Shown one piece after another: positions 25,836 through 34,069 of a stretch of DNA of 64,000 bases. Every line of letters starts with the position of its first letter. The first letter of the stretch is position 1. The stretch is from JBOGVZ01 sp050692985 (GTDB lineage Bacteria > Actinomycetota > UBA4738 > CALAEC01). The notes beneath the pieces are model-generated. The model had not been told where the DNA came from and searched no databases. It saw only the letters and a list, made by a program, of their open reading frames with translations. Location of the stretch: positions 1 through 64,000 of the forward strand of contig JBOGVZ010000059.1 of the NCBI GenBank assembly GCA_050692985.1, given 5' to 3'. Position numbers and translations under genes: made by a program.

Positions 25836-27430
25836 CCGGCGCCCGCCCGGTGATCCTGGCGGTCGTGCTGGCGGTCGCGTCCTGCACGGGCGGTGCCGAC
25901 GCCGGGGACCCGGAGGCCGCCTTCGGTAGCTCCGGCACGAGGTTCGACCGTGCGGTGTGCGCCCTGCCGCCGCAGCACCTGCGGCTGATCCGAGCCGGCT
26001 ACCATCCCGCCCGCTCCGGCCACATCCAGATCGTCCCCGGCCGGGACAACTACTTCGGGAGCCGGTCGCACTCGGGCCCGTGGCCGTTCCTCCAGCGGGT
26101 GCCCCTCCTGCTGTTCGGTCCCGGCCACGTCCCGGTGGTCGGTTCCGTGGACCGGCCGGTGACCCTGGCCGACGTGGCGCCCACGTACGCTCGGGTGCTG
26201 GGCTTCGACCTGCCCGACCGGGATGGGCGCCCGCTGGAGGAGGCCGTGGAGGCCGGGGGCCAGCCGCCCCGCCTGATCGTCACCGTGGTGTGGGATGGGG
26301 GCGGCCGCAACGTGCTGGAGGCCTACCCGGACGCGTGGCCGACGCTGCGCCGCCTCATCGACCGGGGCGCGTGGTACGAGCGGGCCACGGTGGGCTCGTC
26401 GCCCTCGGTGACCCCCGCCTCGCACACCACGCTGGGGACGGGGGTGTTCCCCCGGCGCCACGGGCTCGTGGACCTGGTGCTGCCCCGCGGCGGGGAGATG
26501 GCCAACGTCCGGGACGTGGGGCCGGAGTCGCTGCTGGTCCCCACGGTGGCCGACGAGTACGACCGGGCCCTGGGGAACCGGCCCAAGGTGGGGGCGGTGG
26601 CCAGCGCCTACGCCCTGGGCATGGTGGGCAGCGGGGCGGCCCTCCCGGGGGGCGACCGGGACGTGGCGGTCACGCAGGACGAGGACCGGTGGGGGCTGCC
26701 CGCCTCGCTGCGACGAAGCTTCCGGTTCCCGCCATCGGTCCGTGACGTTCCCGGGCTCCGGGGCGAGCTCCGACGGCTCGATCGCCGGGACGGCGAGCTT
26801 GATGGGCGGTGGCTGGGGGTGGCGGTGTCCGACGAGGCACACCGCACCCCCGCGTTCGGCGCCCACCAGGTCCGGGTGCTCGAGGACATCATCCGCACGG
26901 AGGGCTTCGGCGCGGACGACGTGCCCGACCTGCTGTACACGAACTTCAAGCAGATCGACCTGGTGGGCCACCGGTGGGGGATGGACGCCCCGCAGATGGA
27001 GGCCGCGGTCCGTTCCAGCGACCGGGCCCTGAAGGACCTGATCCGGGTGCTGGACCGTGAGGTGGGCGAGGGCCGGTGGGTGCTGGCGCTCACCGCCGAC
27101 CATGGGTCGATGCCCGACGCCCGGGTGACCGGCGGGGTCAAGATCGACCCGGTGGCCTTGAAGGCCGCCCTCCAGCGGCGCTTCGACGGCGACGGCGACG
27201 GCCGGGACGCGATCCGGATGCTCAGGGTCACGCAGGTGTGGATCGACGAGGAGGAGCTCGCGGAGCGAGGAGCCACGCTCACCGACGTGGCCCGGTTCCT
27301 CCAGAGGATCACCGAAGCAGACCTGGCCGCCCCTGCCTCCACGCCCCCGTCGCAGGGGAGCCGCCGCCCGCTGTTCGCGGCGGCGTTCCCCTCCAGCGCC
27401 ATGGTCGGGCTGCGCTGTGCCTCGACTTGA
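25832..27430 (+). CDS. Permuted PafA-like phosphatase-superfamily lipoprotein, paralog 4
   Basis: 532 residues, lipobox VASC (Cys18). Permuted order: CALPPQHLRLIRAGYHPARS, GHIQIVPG, His80 in SRSHSGPWPF, DVAPTYARVLGF, then VWDGGGRN (Asp155), SVTPASH (Thr194), QIDLVGH (Asp376, His380) and TADHGS (Asp423, His424). It is closest to the 27464 protein and differs from the 11186/16137 pair by WDGxGRN and an extra Cys43 before the first conserved helix. It is coupled to the GT2 gene by a GTGA overlap, so it is made with the glycan enzymes and probably acts on the same polymer or its lipid carrier. Confidence 0.88.
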   Translation: MTGARPVILAVVLAVASCTGGADAGDPEAAFGSSGTRFDRAVCALPPQHLRLIRAGYHPARSGHIQIVPGRDNYFGSRSHSGPWPFLQRVPLLLFGPGHVPVVGSVDRPVTLADVAPTYARVLGFDLPDRDGRPLEEAVEAGGQPPRLIVTVVWDGGGRNVLEAYPDAWPTLRRLIDRGAWYERATVGSSPSVTPASHTTLGTGVFPRRHGLVDLVLPRGGEMANVRDVGPESLLVPTVADEYDRALGNRPKVGAVASAYALGMVGSGAALPGGDRDVAVTQDEDRWGLPASLRRSFRFPPSVRDVPGLRGELRRLDRRDGELDGRWLGVAVSDEAHRTPAFGAHQVRVLEDIIRTEGFGADDVPDLLYTNFKQIDLVGHRWGMDAPQMEAAVRSSDRALKDLIRVLDREVGEGRWVLALTADHGSMPDARVTGGVKIDPVALKAALQRRFDGDGDGRDAIRMLRVTQVWIDEEELAERGATLTDVARFLQRITEADLAAPASTPPSQGSRRPLFAAAFPSSAMVGLRCAST

Positions 27431-27463
27431 CCGCGTTCTCGCCGTGTCTTTTACTGACTGGCC

Positions 27464-29119
27464 GTGACTCCCCTCCCCCGGGCCCTTGCTGCCGCGTGCC
27501 TGGCGTTCGCCGTGGCCTGTTCGGCGACGGTCCCGTCGCGACCTGCCGTGGACCCGACCGCGGCGTCACCGCCGTCCAGCCCGGCAACGGATGGGGCGTC
27601 GAGGAGCCGCTTCGCCCGGGTGGCGTGCGACCTTCCCACCCCGTGGATCCAGAGGATCCACGATGGGTACCACCCGGGACGGTCGGGCCACCTCCAGATC
27701 GTGCTGGAGCCGCCGAACTACTTCGGCCAGTTCCTCCACTCGGGCCCCTACCCCTATCTCCAGCGGGTGCCCATGTTCCTGTACGGCCCGGGCCACGTCC
27801 CGGCCGTGGGCCGGGTCACCCGCCCGGTGCGCATGACCGATCTGGCCCCCACGTACGCCCGGTACCTTGGCTTCCGGTTCCCGGCCCGCGACGGACAGCC
27901 GCTGGAGGAGGCCATCGCCCCCGGTACCGGGCCGCCCAAGCTCATCCTCACGGTCGTGTGGGACGGGGCGGGGCGGAACGTCCTGGACGAGCACCCGGAC
28001 GCCTGGCCCACGCTCGGGCGGCTGATCGATGAGGGGGCCTGGTACGAGAACGCCACGGTCGGCTCCTCGCCTTCGGTCACGCCCACGGTCCACACGACGA
28101 TCGGCACCGGGGCCCTGCCACGGAACCACGGCCTGATCGACCTCCGGTTCCTGGTGGGAGACCGCCTGGTCGGCACCCGGGGGGTGTCCTCCCGGTACCT
28201 GCGGATCCCCACGCTGGCCGACCGGTACGATCGGGCCCGCGACAACCGGGCGGAGATCGGGATCGTGGCCTCGGGAGGCACGCTGGGGATGATCGGGAAG
28301 GGCGCGCTGTTCGAGGGCGGGGACAGGGATGTGGCGATCCTGGACTTCCGGGGGAACTGGGGGCTCAGCGACAAGCACGAGGACTACTTCCGCTATGCCC
28401 CCTACGCCGAGGAGGACAACGGCCTCTCGGACGCGCTGCGCGAGCTCGACCTCGAGGACGGGCAGCTCGATGGGCGGTGGCTGGGTGAGCCGGTGCTCGC
28501 GGAGCGGGAGGACATCTCGATGACGCCGGCGTACTCGGTGCACCAGCGCATGCTCCTGGAGCGGGTCATCCGGACGGAGGGCTTCGGTGCCGATGACGTG
28601 CCGGACCTGCTGTACACGAACTTCAAGCAGATCGACCTGGTGGGCCACCGGTGGAGCATGAACAGTCCGCAGATGGAGGCCGTGGTCCGCTCCAGCGACC
28701 GGGCCCTGAAGGACCTGATCCGGGCCCTGGACCGGGAGGTGGGCAGGGGAGAGTGGGTCCTGGCGCTCACGGCCGACCACGGCTCCACCCCGAACCGCAC
28801 CGTGACCGGCGCCTTCTACGTCGACCTGGCCGCGTTCACTGCCGACCTGGAGGCCGCGTTCGACGGCGACGGCGACGAGCGGCAGGCGATCCGCAGCGTG
28901 CGGGTGACGCAAGTCTGGCTGGACGAGGACGAGCTGGCCGAGAACGGACACACCACGTCCGACGTCGCCTCCTTCGTCATGGACTACACCCTGGGCGACA
29001 ACGTCGCGGACCCGGCCACCCTGCCGGCCCGTGACCGGGACTCGCCGGTGTTCGCCGCGGCGTTCCCGTCCGCGGTGCTGGAGGACCTTCCGTGCCTGGA
29101 CCGAGGAGGACCGGGATGA
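27464..29119 (+). CDS. Permuted PafA-like phosphatase-superfamily lipoprotein, paralog 5
   Basis: 551 residues, lipobox AVAC (Cys19). Conserved elements: CDLPTPWIQRIHDGYHPGRS, His92 in FLHSGPYPYL, DLAPTYARYLGF, VWDGAGRN (Asp167), SVTPTVH (Thr206), QIDLVGH (Asp391, His395), TADHGS (Asp438, His439). The whole active site is intact in permuted order. It begins 33 bases after the 25832 gene and overlaps the next gene by ATGA. The last two thirds are highly similar to the 25832 product, so the pair probably arose by tandem duplication. Confidence 0.88.
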   Translation: MTPLPRALAAACLAFAVACSATVPSRPAVDPTAASPPSSPATDGASRSRFARVACDLPTPWIQRIHDGYHPGRSGHLQIVLEPPNYFGQFLHSGPYPYLQRVPMFLYGPGHVPAVGRVTRPVRMTDLAPTYARYLGFRFPARDGQPLEEAIAPGTGPPKLILTVVWDGAGRNVLDEHPDAWPTLGRLIDEGAWYENATVGSSPSVTPTVHTTIGTGALPRNHGLIDLRFLVGDRLVGTRGVSSRYLRIPTLADRYDRARDNRAEIGIVASGGTLGMIGKGALFEGGDRDVAILDFRGNWGLSDKHEDYFRYAPYAEEDNGLSDALRELDLEDGQLDGRWLGEPVLAEREDISMTPAYSVHQRMLLERVIRTEGFGADDVPDLLYTNFKQIDLVGHRWSMNSPQMEAVVRSSDRALKDLIRALDREVGRGEWVLALTADHGSTPNRTVTGAFYVDLAAFTADLEAAFDGDGDERQAIRSVRVTQVWLDEDELAENGHTTSDVASFVMDYTLGDNVADPATLPARDRDSPVFAAAFPSAVLEDLPCLDRGGPG

Positions 29120-31227
29120 CCGCACCGGAACCGACCACCACGCCCCACGAGCGCCCTGGAGGAGTGCCCCCCGGGAAGCCCCCGGAGGCAGGCCACGGGC
29201 TCCTGGGCCGGCCTCAGGTGCTGGTGGCGGTGCTGCTGGTCGTGGTGCTGGCGATGAGCTGGCAGTTCATCACCGACGCATCCCGCGCCGTCCCAGCGTT
29301 CGACACGGCCTTCTACCAGTGGCGCGCGGAGCTGCTCCGGGTGGCGGAACCCGCCAGGCTCATCGAGCTCGAGGGGGCCACCGGGGCCCTGGCCGGCGGG
29401 TACCGGGTGGCCGAACCGGTGCTGGGCGCCACGATGCGGGGCGTGGGGGGGATCGGCGCGTCCACGCACACCGTGGTGCTGTCGGTACTGTTCCGCGTCC
29501 TGGCCGCGGTGGGGCTGGCCGCGTTCGCCTGGCGCCACCGGCGCAGCTGGGTGCTGTGCTATCTGACGCTGCTGACGGTCCCGGCCATCTTCCTGCTCCA
29601 GCGGTTCTTCGGCTTCATGGACAACTTCTTCACGCTGTCGCTCCTCGCCGGGGTGCTCCTGCTGCTGGAGGCCGTGCGAACCAGCTGGGCCGCGCGGATC
29701 GCCGCCGCGGCGTTCCTGTTCGTCGGGGGCCTCAGCCACCCCACCACCGTGGCCATCTTCCTGCTCGCCCTGGGGGCGGTGGCCGTCTACCGGCTGGTCC
29801 GGGAGCGCTCCATCGGGGCCGTGCTCCTGGCGGAGGGCCCGATCCTGCTCTCGGGAGCCTCCGCCGTGGCCCTGACCGCGGTGGTCTGGCTGGGCGGCCC
29901 GTGGGGACCGACCTCCAGCTTCAGCGAGGCGGCCGTTCCGCCCCCCGAAGGCGTCTCCTACTTCGTGAACCGGTCCGTGGGCGTGCTCAAGAACCTCCAG
30001 CCCTTCGACCAGGCCACGGCGCCCGGGATCCTGGTGTTCGGGGGGGTGGCCGTGCTGATCGGCCTGCTCCTGGCGGGGCTGGTGCACCTGCTGGTCCGTG
30101 CGCTCCGGGACGGCGAGCACTTCGCCGAGGTCACCGTGGCCTGGACGCTGCCGCTGGCGGGGATGTTCGGCTTCCTGATCGGCGCCGCGTACCCGTACTT
30201 CCGGTTCTTCAACGCCACCCTGGCCCCCCTGCTGCTGGTCGCGGTGGGGATGACCCTGCTGATCGGGTGGTCGCTGAGGACCCGTCGCCGGGGGGGCTCG
30301 GTGGCCCTCCCCGTCCTGGTGACGGTGGCCCTGGTGGCGCTCCTGGGCGGATGGTGGGTCCGGGGGCTCTCCCAGTGGAACACCACCGGCACGTGGCTGA
30401 CGCCGGAGATCCGGACCACGATGGCCGCTGCCGGGGCGTACCTGGAAACGGCTCCCAGCGACACCACCGCGGTGTTCGTCACCGACGCCCAGCCGGGGCA
30501 GATCGTGCCCTACGGCAAGTACAAGGAGTTCGTCAACGCCACGTACGCCGGGCTGGCCGGCGAGCAGATCGACGATACCGTGCTGTTCTTCGGTCGCATC
30601 GAGGACTTCCTGGCCGGCGAGGCATCGACGTCCGACGTGCCCGACCCGGCCTACGACGACATCTCCTCGGACACCGGGCGCGATGCCGCTCGGATGCTGC
30701 GGCAGCACGACGGGGCCGTGGCGGTGTTCGTCCCGCTCGCGTTCAACGTGGCCTCTGACAACCCGTCGTACGTCGCCACCTGCCAAGAGCCGCAGTGCGT
30801 CCAGCTGAGCGAGAGCGGCCTGTACGTCATTGATCCCGTGGAGGTCCCGGCCGCCCCGATCTTCCCCGACGCCGTGGAGGCCGCCCGGGCGGCGGCCGAA
30901 GAGGCGGAGGCGTTCGCGACGGAGCCCCCCGGTCCGTTCGAGGGCCTGGGGAGCACCGTCCTGGCCATCCTGCGGCTGGCCCTGCTGTTCGTGGTGCCCG
31001 GATGGCTGTTCCTCCAACGCCTGCCCGAACGGACGTGGCCGGAGTCGCTGGCCCTGGTCCCCATGTTGTCGATCACCTCGGTCGCCGTGACCGGGGTGGT
31101 CGTGCTGGCGGTGCTGCGGGACCCGCTGTCCGGTGGGCTGGCCTGGGCGATCTGGGGGATCGCCTCCGGCCTGGGGCTGGCGGCGGCGCTGTGGCCGGGA
31201 CGGCCCGTCCGGCGGGCGGAGTCCTGA
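29116..31227 (+). CDS. Polytopic membrane protein, GT-C-like, paralog C
   Basis: 703 residues. A Pro-rich cytoplasmic N terminus precedes the first helix (about 36-55). AFDTAFYQWRAELLR follows in the first loop, as in the 19253 and 21151 products. About ten helices come next, then an extracytoplasmic domain with VFVTDAQPGQIVPYGKYKEF, LFFGRIEDFLAGEA and a CQEPQC cysteine pair (about 560-565), and three closing helices. AGGAGG six bases before the ATG is one of the best ribosome-binding sites in the window. Overlap with the phosphatase stop (ATGA) implies coordinated dosage of the two products. Confidence 0.82.
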   Translation: MTAPEPTTTPHERPGGVPPGKPPEAGHGLLGRPQVLVAVLLVVVLAMSWQFITDASRAVPAFDTAFYQWRAELLRVAEPARLIELEGATGALAGGYRVAEPVLGATMRGVGGIGASTHTVVLSVLFRVLAAVGLAAFAWRHRRSWVLCYLTLLTVPAIFLLQRFFGFMDNFFTLSLLAGVLLLLEAVRTSWAARIAAAAFLFVGGLSHPTTVAIFLLALGAVAVYRLVRERSIGAVLLAEGPILLSGASAVALTAVVWLGGPWGPTSSFSEAAVPPPEGVSYFVNRSVGVLKNLQPFDQATAPGILVFGGVAVLIGLLLAGLVHLLVRALRDGEHFAEVTVAWTLPLAGMFGFLIGAAYPYFRFFNATLAPLLLVAVGMTLLIGWSLRTRRRGGSVALPVLVTVALVALLGGWWVRGLSQWNTTGTWLTPEIRTTMAAAGAYLETAPSDTTAVFVTDAQPGQIVPYGKYKEFVNATYAGLAGEQIDDTVLFFGRIEDFLAGEASTSDVPDPAYDDISSDTGRDAARMLRQHDGAVAVFVPLAFNVASDNPSYVATCQEPQCVQLSESGLYVIDPVEVPAAPIFPDAVEAARAAAEEAEAFATEPPGPFEGLGSTVLAILRLALLFVVPGWLFLQRLPERTWPESLALVPMLSITSVAVTGVVVLAVLRDPLSGGLAWAIWGIASGLGLAAALWPGRPVRRAES

Positions 31228-31236
31228 GCCGGGGCG

Positions 31237-32052
31237 ATGGCTGAGGTCGTGTGCATCCTGGGGATGCACCGGAGCGGCACCTCGCTGGCCGCCGGGATCC
31301 TGAGGCTGATGGGTTGGCACCTGGGGCCGGAGGACAAGCTCATGGGGCCGAAGCGCGACAACCCCAGGGGCTTCTGGGAGTACCGGCCCTTCACCGACCT
31401 CAACGACGAGATCCTGGAGGCGTTCGGTGGGACCTGGGACCTGCCTCCGGCCTTCCCGCCGCGATGGGAACGGGACCGTCGCCTGGACGACGTCCGCGAC
31501 CGGGCCCGGGCCGCCCTCGAGGCCGACTTCGGGACAGCCACGCGGTGGGCCTGGAAGGACCCCCGCACGTCGCTGACGCTGCCGTTCTGGCGACGCCTGC
31601 TGGGTCCCATGCGGTACGTGCTCTGCGTGCGGAGCCCGGTGGACGTGGGCGAGTCCCTGGCGGCCCGGGACGACATGGCCTTCGAGGACGGGGTGGCGCT
31701 GTGGCGGACATACGTGACCTCGGCCCTGCGCCATACCACGGGGGGTCCGCGATCGGTGGTGTTCTTCGAGGACCTGGTGGAGGCCTGGCCGGCCGAGGTG
31801 GGCCACCTCCGGTGGTTCGTGGGGGAACGGGGAGCCCTGACCGAAGAGGTGGCGGCCCGCATCGACGAGTTCGTGGCCGGGGAGCTGCGCCACCACGCCA
31901 GCGGCGACGGGGTCACGGCAGAGGATCCTCGGGTGCCTCCCGCCGTCCGGGCGATGTACCTGACCCTCCGAGCGGCCTCCCTGGCCCGGCGGACCGGCGA
32001 TCCGGATGCGGGGCGGCTGGAGCGGGCCGCCGACGCCCTGGCCGGCCCTTGA
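31237..32052 (+). CDS. PAPS-dependent sulfotransferase family protein
   Basis: 271 residues. The N-terminal motif ILGMHRSGTSLAAG (Gly9-Ser16) is the 5'-phosphosulfate loop of carbohydrate sulfotransferases. RNPRGFWE-like KRDNPRGFWEYRP and CVRSPVDVGESLAARD (the 3'-phosphate-binding Arg/Ser region) follow. This layout fits bacterial Sulfotransfer_3-type proteins that sulfate glycans or lipids. It is the last gene of the glycan operon, nine bases after the membrane protein. With the UDP-sulfoquinovose synthase it suggests a surface polymer carrying both sulfonate and sulfate. Acceptor unknown. Confidence 0.85.
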   Translation: MAEVVCILGMHRSGTSLAAGILRLMGWHLGPEDKLMGPKRDNPRGFWEYRPFTDLNDEILEAFGGTWDLPPAFPPRWERDRRLDDVRDRARAALEADFGTATRWAWKDPRTSLTLPFWRRLLGPMRYVLCVRSPVDVGESLAARDDMAFEDGVALWRTYVTSALRHTTGGPRSVVFFEDLVEAWPAEVGHLRWFVGERGALTEEVAARIDEFVAGELRHHASGDGVTAEDPRVPPAVRAMYLTLRAASLARRTGDPDAGRLERAADALAGP

Positions 32053-32102
32053 CACGCCGCCGCGCCCGGCGGTAGCCTGCCCCTTCTCGAACGTATGTTC
32101 GG
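32049..32102 (+). promoter_or_regulatory. SOS promoter: -35 TTGACA, -10 TAGCCT, LexA box
   Basis: TTGACA (32049-32054), 18 bases, TAGCCT (32073-32078), then TCGAACGTATGTTCGG at 32087-32102. The last matches the actinobacterial LexA box TCGAAC-N4-GTTCGA with one mismatch and lies right at the expected transcription start. It controls the DUF6504 gene. The -35 overlaps the sulfotransferase stop codon. Confidence 0.85.
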
Positions 32103-32119
32103 TGCGGGAAGGCTCCGGC

Positions 32120-32365
32120 ATGTCCAAGCGCTACGACCAGCAGGTGCAGGTGGAGCGGGATGCGGGCATGCCCGCGGTCTTCGTGTGGCGCCGCCGTCGC
32201 TACGAGGTCGTGGACGTCATCGGCCGGTGGCGCATCGAGGGCCGGTGGTGGGAGGACGGCCGCGACCGCGAGTACTGGCGAGTGGAGGCCCGCGGCGGTG
32301 CCGTCTGCGACCTGTACCACGACCGTCGGATGGGCCGGTGGCACCTGGAACGGATGTGGGACTGA
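32120..32365 (+). CDS. DUF6504 family protein, SOS-controlled
   Basis: 81 residues, very rich in Arg and Trp, with a compact beta-type pattern (RRRYEVVDVIGRWRIEGRWW, YWRVEARGGAVCDLYHDR, WHLERMWD). It matches DUF6504, a family often encoded beside dnaE2 and Y-family polymerases in actinobacteria. Here it is 7 kb from dnaE2 but carries its own near-perfect LexA box. Its role in mutagenic repair is suggested by regulation only. GGGAAGG lies seven bases before the ATG. The stop is adjacent to the convergent phosphatase stop. Confidence 0.82.
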   Translation: MSKRYDQQVQVERDAGMPAVFVWRRRRYEVVDVIGRWRIEGRWWEDGRDREYWRVEARGGAVCDLYHDRRMGRWHLERMWD

Positions 32366-34057
32366 CTAGGGCTGGGCCTTCCGGATCCCTTCCATGCACG
32401 GGAGGGTGCGCATCATGTCCGCCGGCCAGGCCGCCTGGAACACCTTCCGGTTGGGCCGAGGGATAGGGTTGCCGGGGATCGGTACGTCCTTCTGCCGGAG
32501 GTCCATGACGAACCTGGCCACGTCGACGAGCGTGGAGCCCTGCTCCCGGAGCTCCCGGACGTTCATGAAGACCTCGGTCTGCTTCACCTGATCGATCACC
32601 GGGACCCCGTCGTCGTGGTGGTCGAACTCCTCCTGGATCGCGGCGTGGAGCCGCTCGGCCGAGATCTGGAAGGCCCCCGAGACCTTCGGGCTGGGCGAGG
32701 ATCCGTGGTCCGCGGTCACCACCATGACCCACCTGCCCTCACCGACCAGGCGATCGAGGATGTCGATCAGCACCGGCAGGTGCTCGTCCTGGGTCCGCAG
32801 GGAGTCCTTTATCTCCAGGCTGTTCAGCGAGTAGATGTGGCCGAGCTGGTCGATCAGCTTATTGTTGAAGTACAGCAGGTCGGGGACGTCGTCGGCGCCG
32901 AATCCCTCCCGCTCGATCACCTCCTCGACCAGGCGGGTCTGGTAGGGGATCCGGGCGGGCGTGTAGAACCCCCCCAGCAGCTCCTCGGCGTCGAGGGCGT
33001 GCCCCCGCCAGGTCCCGTCCCGCTCGCCGTCGATGGGGTCGAGGTCCTCGACGTAGGTCGACAGCGGCGGCAGGCCGTTCGCGTACTCCGGGTAGCTGAA
33101 GAACGGGGTCAGCGAGTCCGGGAGGTTCCACCGCACGCCCTCGGCACCGAGCGTCTGGGCGTTCCCCGGGACCCGGAGGATGGCCAGGTCCCTGTCGCCG
33201 CCCTCCCACCCGGTGCCGTGGCTCATCATCCCCAGCTGGATGGCCACCGTCCCCGCGGTCCCCACGATCGGCTCGTTGTCCATGGCCACGTCGTACAGGT
33301 CCGCCAGGGTGGGGCGGATCAGCAGGCCGGGGCCATCCTTCCACGGCGCCACGATCTCCCCGTCGATCCGCATGCTGTGGCCCACGAGCCCGTGGGTCCG
33401 GGGGAAGGTCCCCGTGCCGAGCGTCCCGTGGATCTGGGCGCTGCTCGTCGGCGACGACCCGACGGTGGCATGCTCGTACCACGCCCCCTCCGGGATAAGC
33501 GACTTGAGGTTGGGCCAGTCGTTCGGCCACTCGTCGAGGACGTTGCGGCCAGCCCCGTCCCAGATCAACATGACCACGAGCCGGGGAGGCGGGCCCCGCT
33601 CCTCCGCGGGGACCAGGGCCTCGGTCAGGACGTTCCCGTCGGGCGTGGGGAAGTCGAAGTCCAGCAGCGCGGCCTGGGTGGGCGCGATGTCCGCCGCGGT
33701 GACGTGGCGCTGCACCGGTCCCATCGGCTTGATGTAGCCGGGCCCGTACCAGAACATCGGCACGTGGGAGACGTAATCCCACGGCCCCACGTGGGGAAGG
33801 CCGGCGCCCACGAAGTTCGGGCGGCGGGGCAGGATCTGGAGCTCGGCGCTGCGGTCGGCCCGGTAGCCCCGCCAGATCCGCTGGAGCCACGTCTCCGGGA
33901 GCCCGCACACCACCTTGCCCACGGGACCTCCGGCGGCCGCCGTGGGCCCGCCGTCGCGGTCCTGGCCCCGCTTCCGGTCATCCCCGTCGGAGCCGGAGCA
34001 GGCGGCGGCAACCAGGCCGAAGACGACGAGGACCGAGAGGGTGCGACGAAGGGACAT
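32366..34057 (-). CDS. Permuted PafA-like phosphatase-superfamily lipoprotein, paralog 6 (Ser nucleophile)
   Basis: 563 residues, lipobox VAAAC (Cys20). Permuted layout: CGLPETWLQRIWRGYRADRS, His89 in LPHVGPWDY, DIAPTQAALLDF, then IWDGAGRN (Asp167), TSSAQIH, LIDQLGH (Asp403, His407) and TADHGS (Asp450, His451). The position of the Thr nucleophile in its paralogs is Ser206; Ser can serve in this superfamily (E. coli alkaline phosphatase), so activity is plausible with altered preference. It is on the strand opposite to its relatives and stands alone. A minus-strand TAGGCT lies 12 bases before the ATG. C-terminal residues after the DHG match PafA's last helices before its C-terminal ligand. Confidence 0.88.
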   Translation of the reverse strand: MSLRRTLSVLVVFGLVAAACSGSDGDDRKRGQDRDGGPTAAAGGPVGKVVCGLPETWLQRIWRGYRADRSAELQILPRRPNFVGAGLPHVGPWDYVSHVPMFWYGPGYIKPMGPVQRHVTAADIAPTQAALLDFDFPTPDGNVLTEALVPAEERGPPPRLVVMLIWDGAGRNVLDEWPNDWPNLKSLIPEGAWYEHATVGSSPTSSAQIHGTLGTGTFPRTHGLVGHSMRIDGEIVAPWKDGPGLLIRPTLADLYDVAMDNEPIVGTAGTVAIQLGMMSHGTGWEGGDRDLAILRVPGNAQTLGAEGVRWNLPDSLTPFFSYPEYANGLPPLSTYVEDLDPIDGERDGTWRGHALDAEELLGGFYTPARIPYQTRLVEEVIEREGFGADDVPDLLYFNNKLIDQLGHIYSLNSLEIKDSLRTQDEHLPVLIDILDRLVGEGRWVMVVTADHGSSPSPKVSGAFQISAERLHAAIQEEFDHHDDGVPVIDQVKQTEVFMNVRELREQGSTLVDVARFVMDLRQKDVPIPGNPIPRPNRKVFQAAWPADMMRTLPCMEGIRKAQP

Positions 34058-34069
34058 GAACGAAGGAGA

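Noticed and set aside
28984..32127. Very long open frame (over 1000 codons) antisense to the glycan operon
   Set aside because: It runs across several convincing plus-strand genes, has low-complexity Gly/His/Gln/Arg composition and no domain; it is the expected shadow frame in GC-rich DNA.
11186..34057. Sulfatase assignment for the permuted family, given the sulfur-related neighbours
   Set aside because: There is no C/S-x-P-x-R formylglycine motif; the nucleophile context (PSVT...H) and metal ligands match the PafA/NPP group.
11186..34057. Domain order of the family explained by misassembly
   Set aside because: Six separate copies on both strands, with diverged sequence, each show the same order in an uninterrupted frame; five begin with a clear lipoprotein signal.
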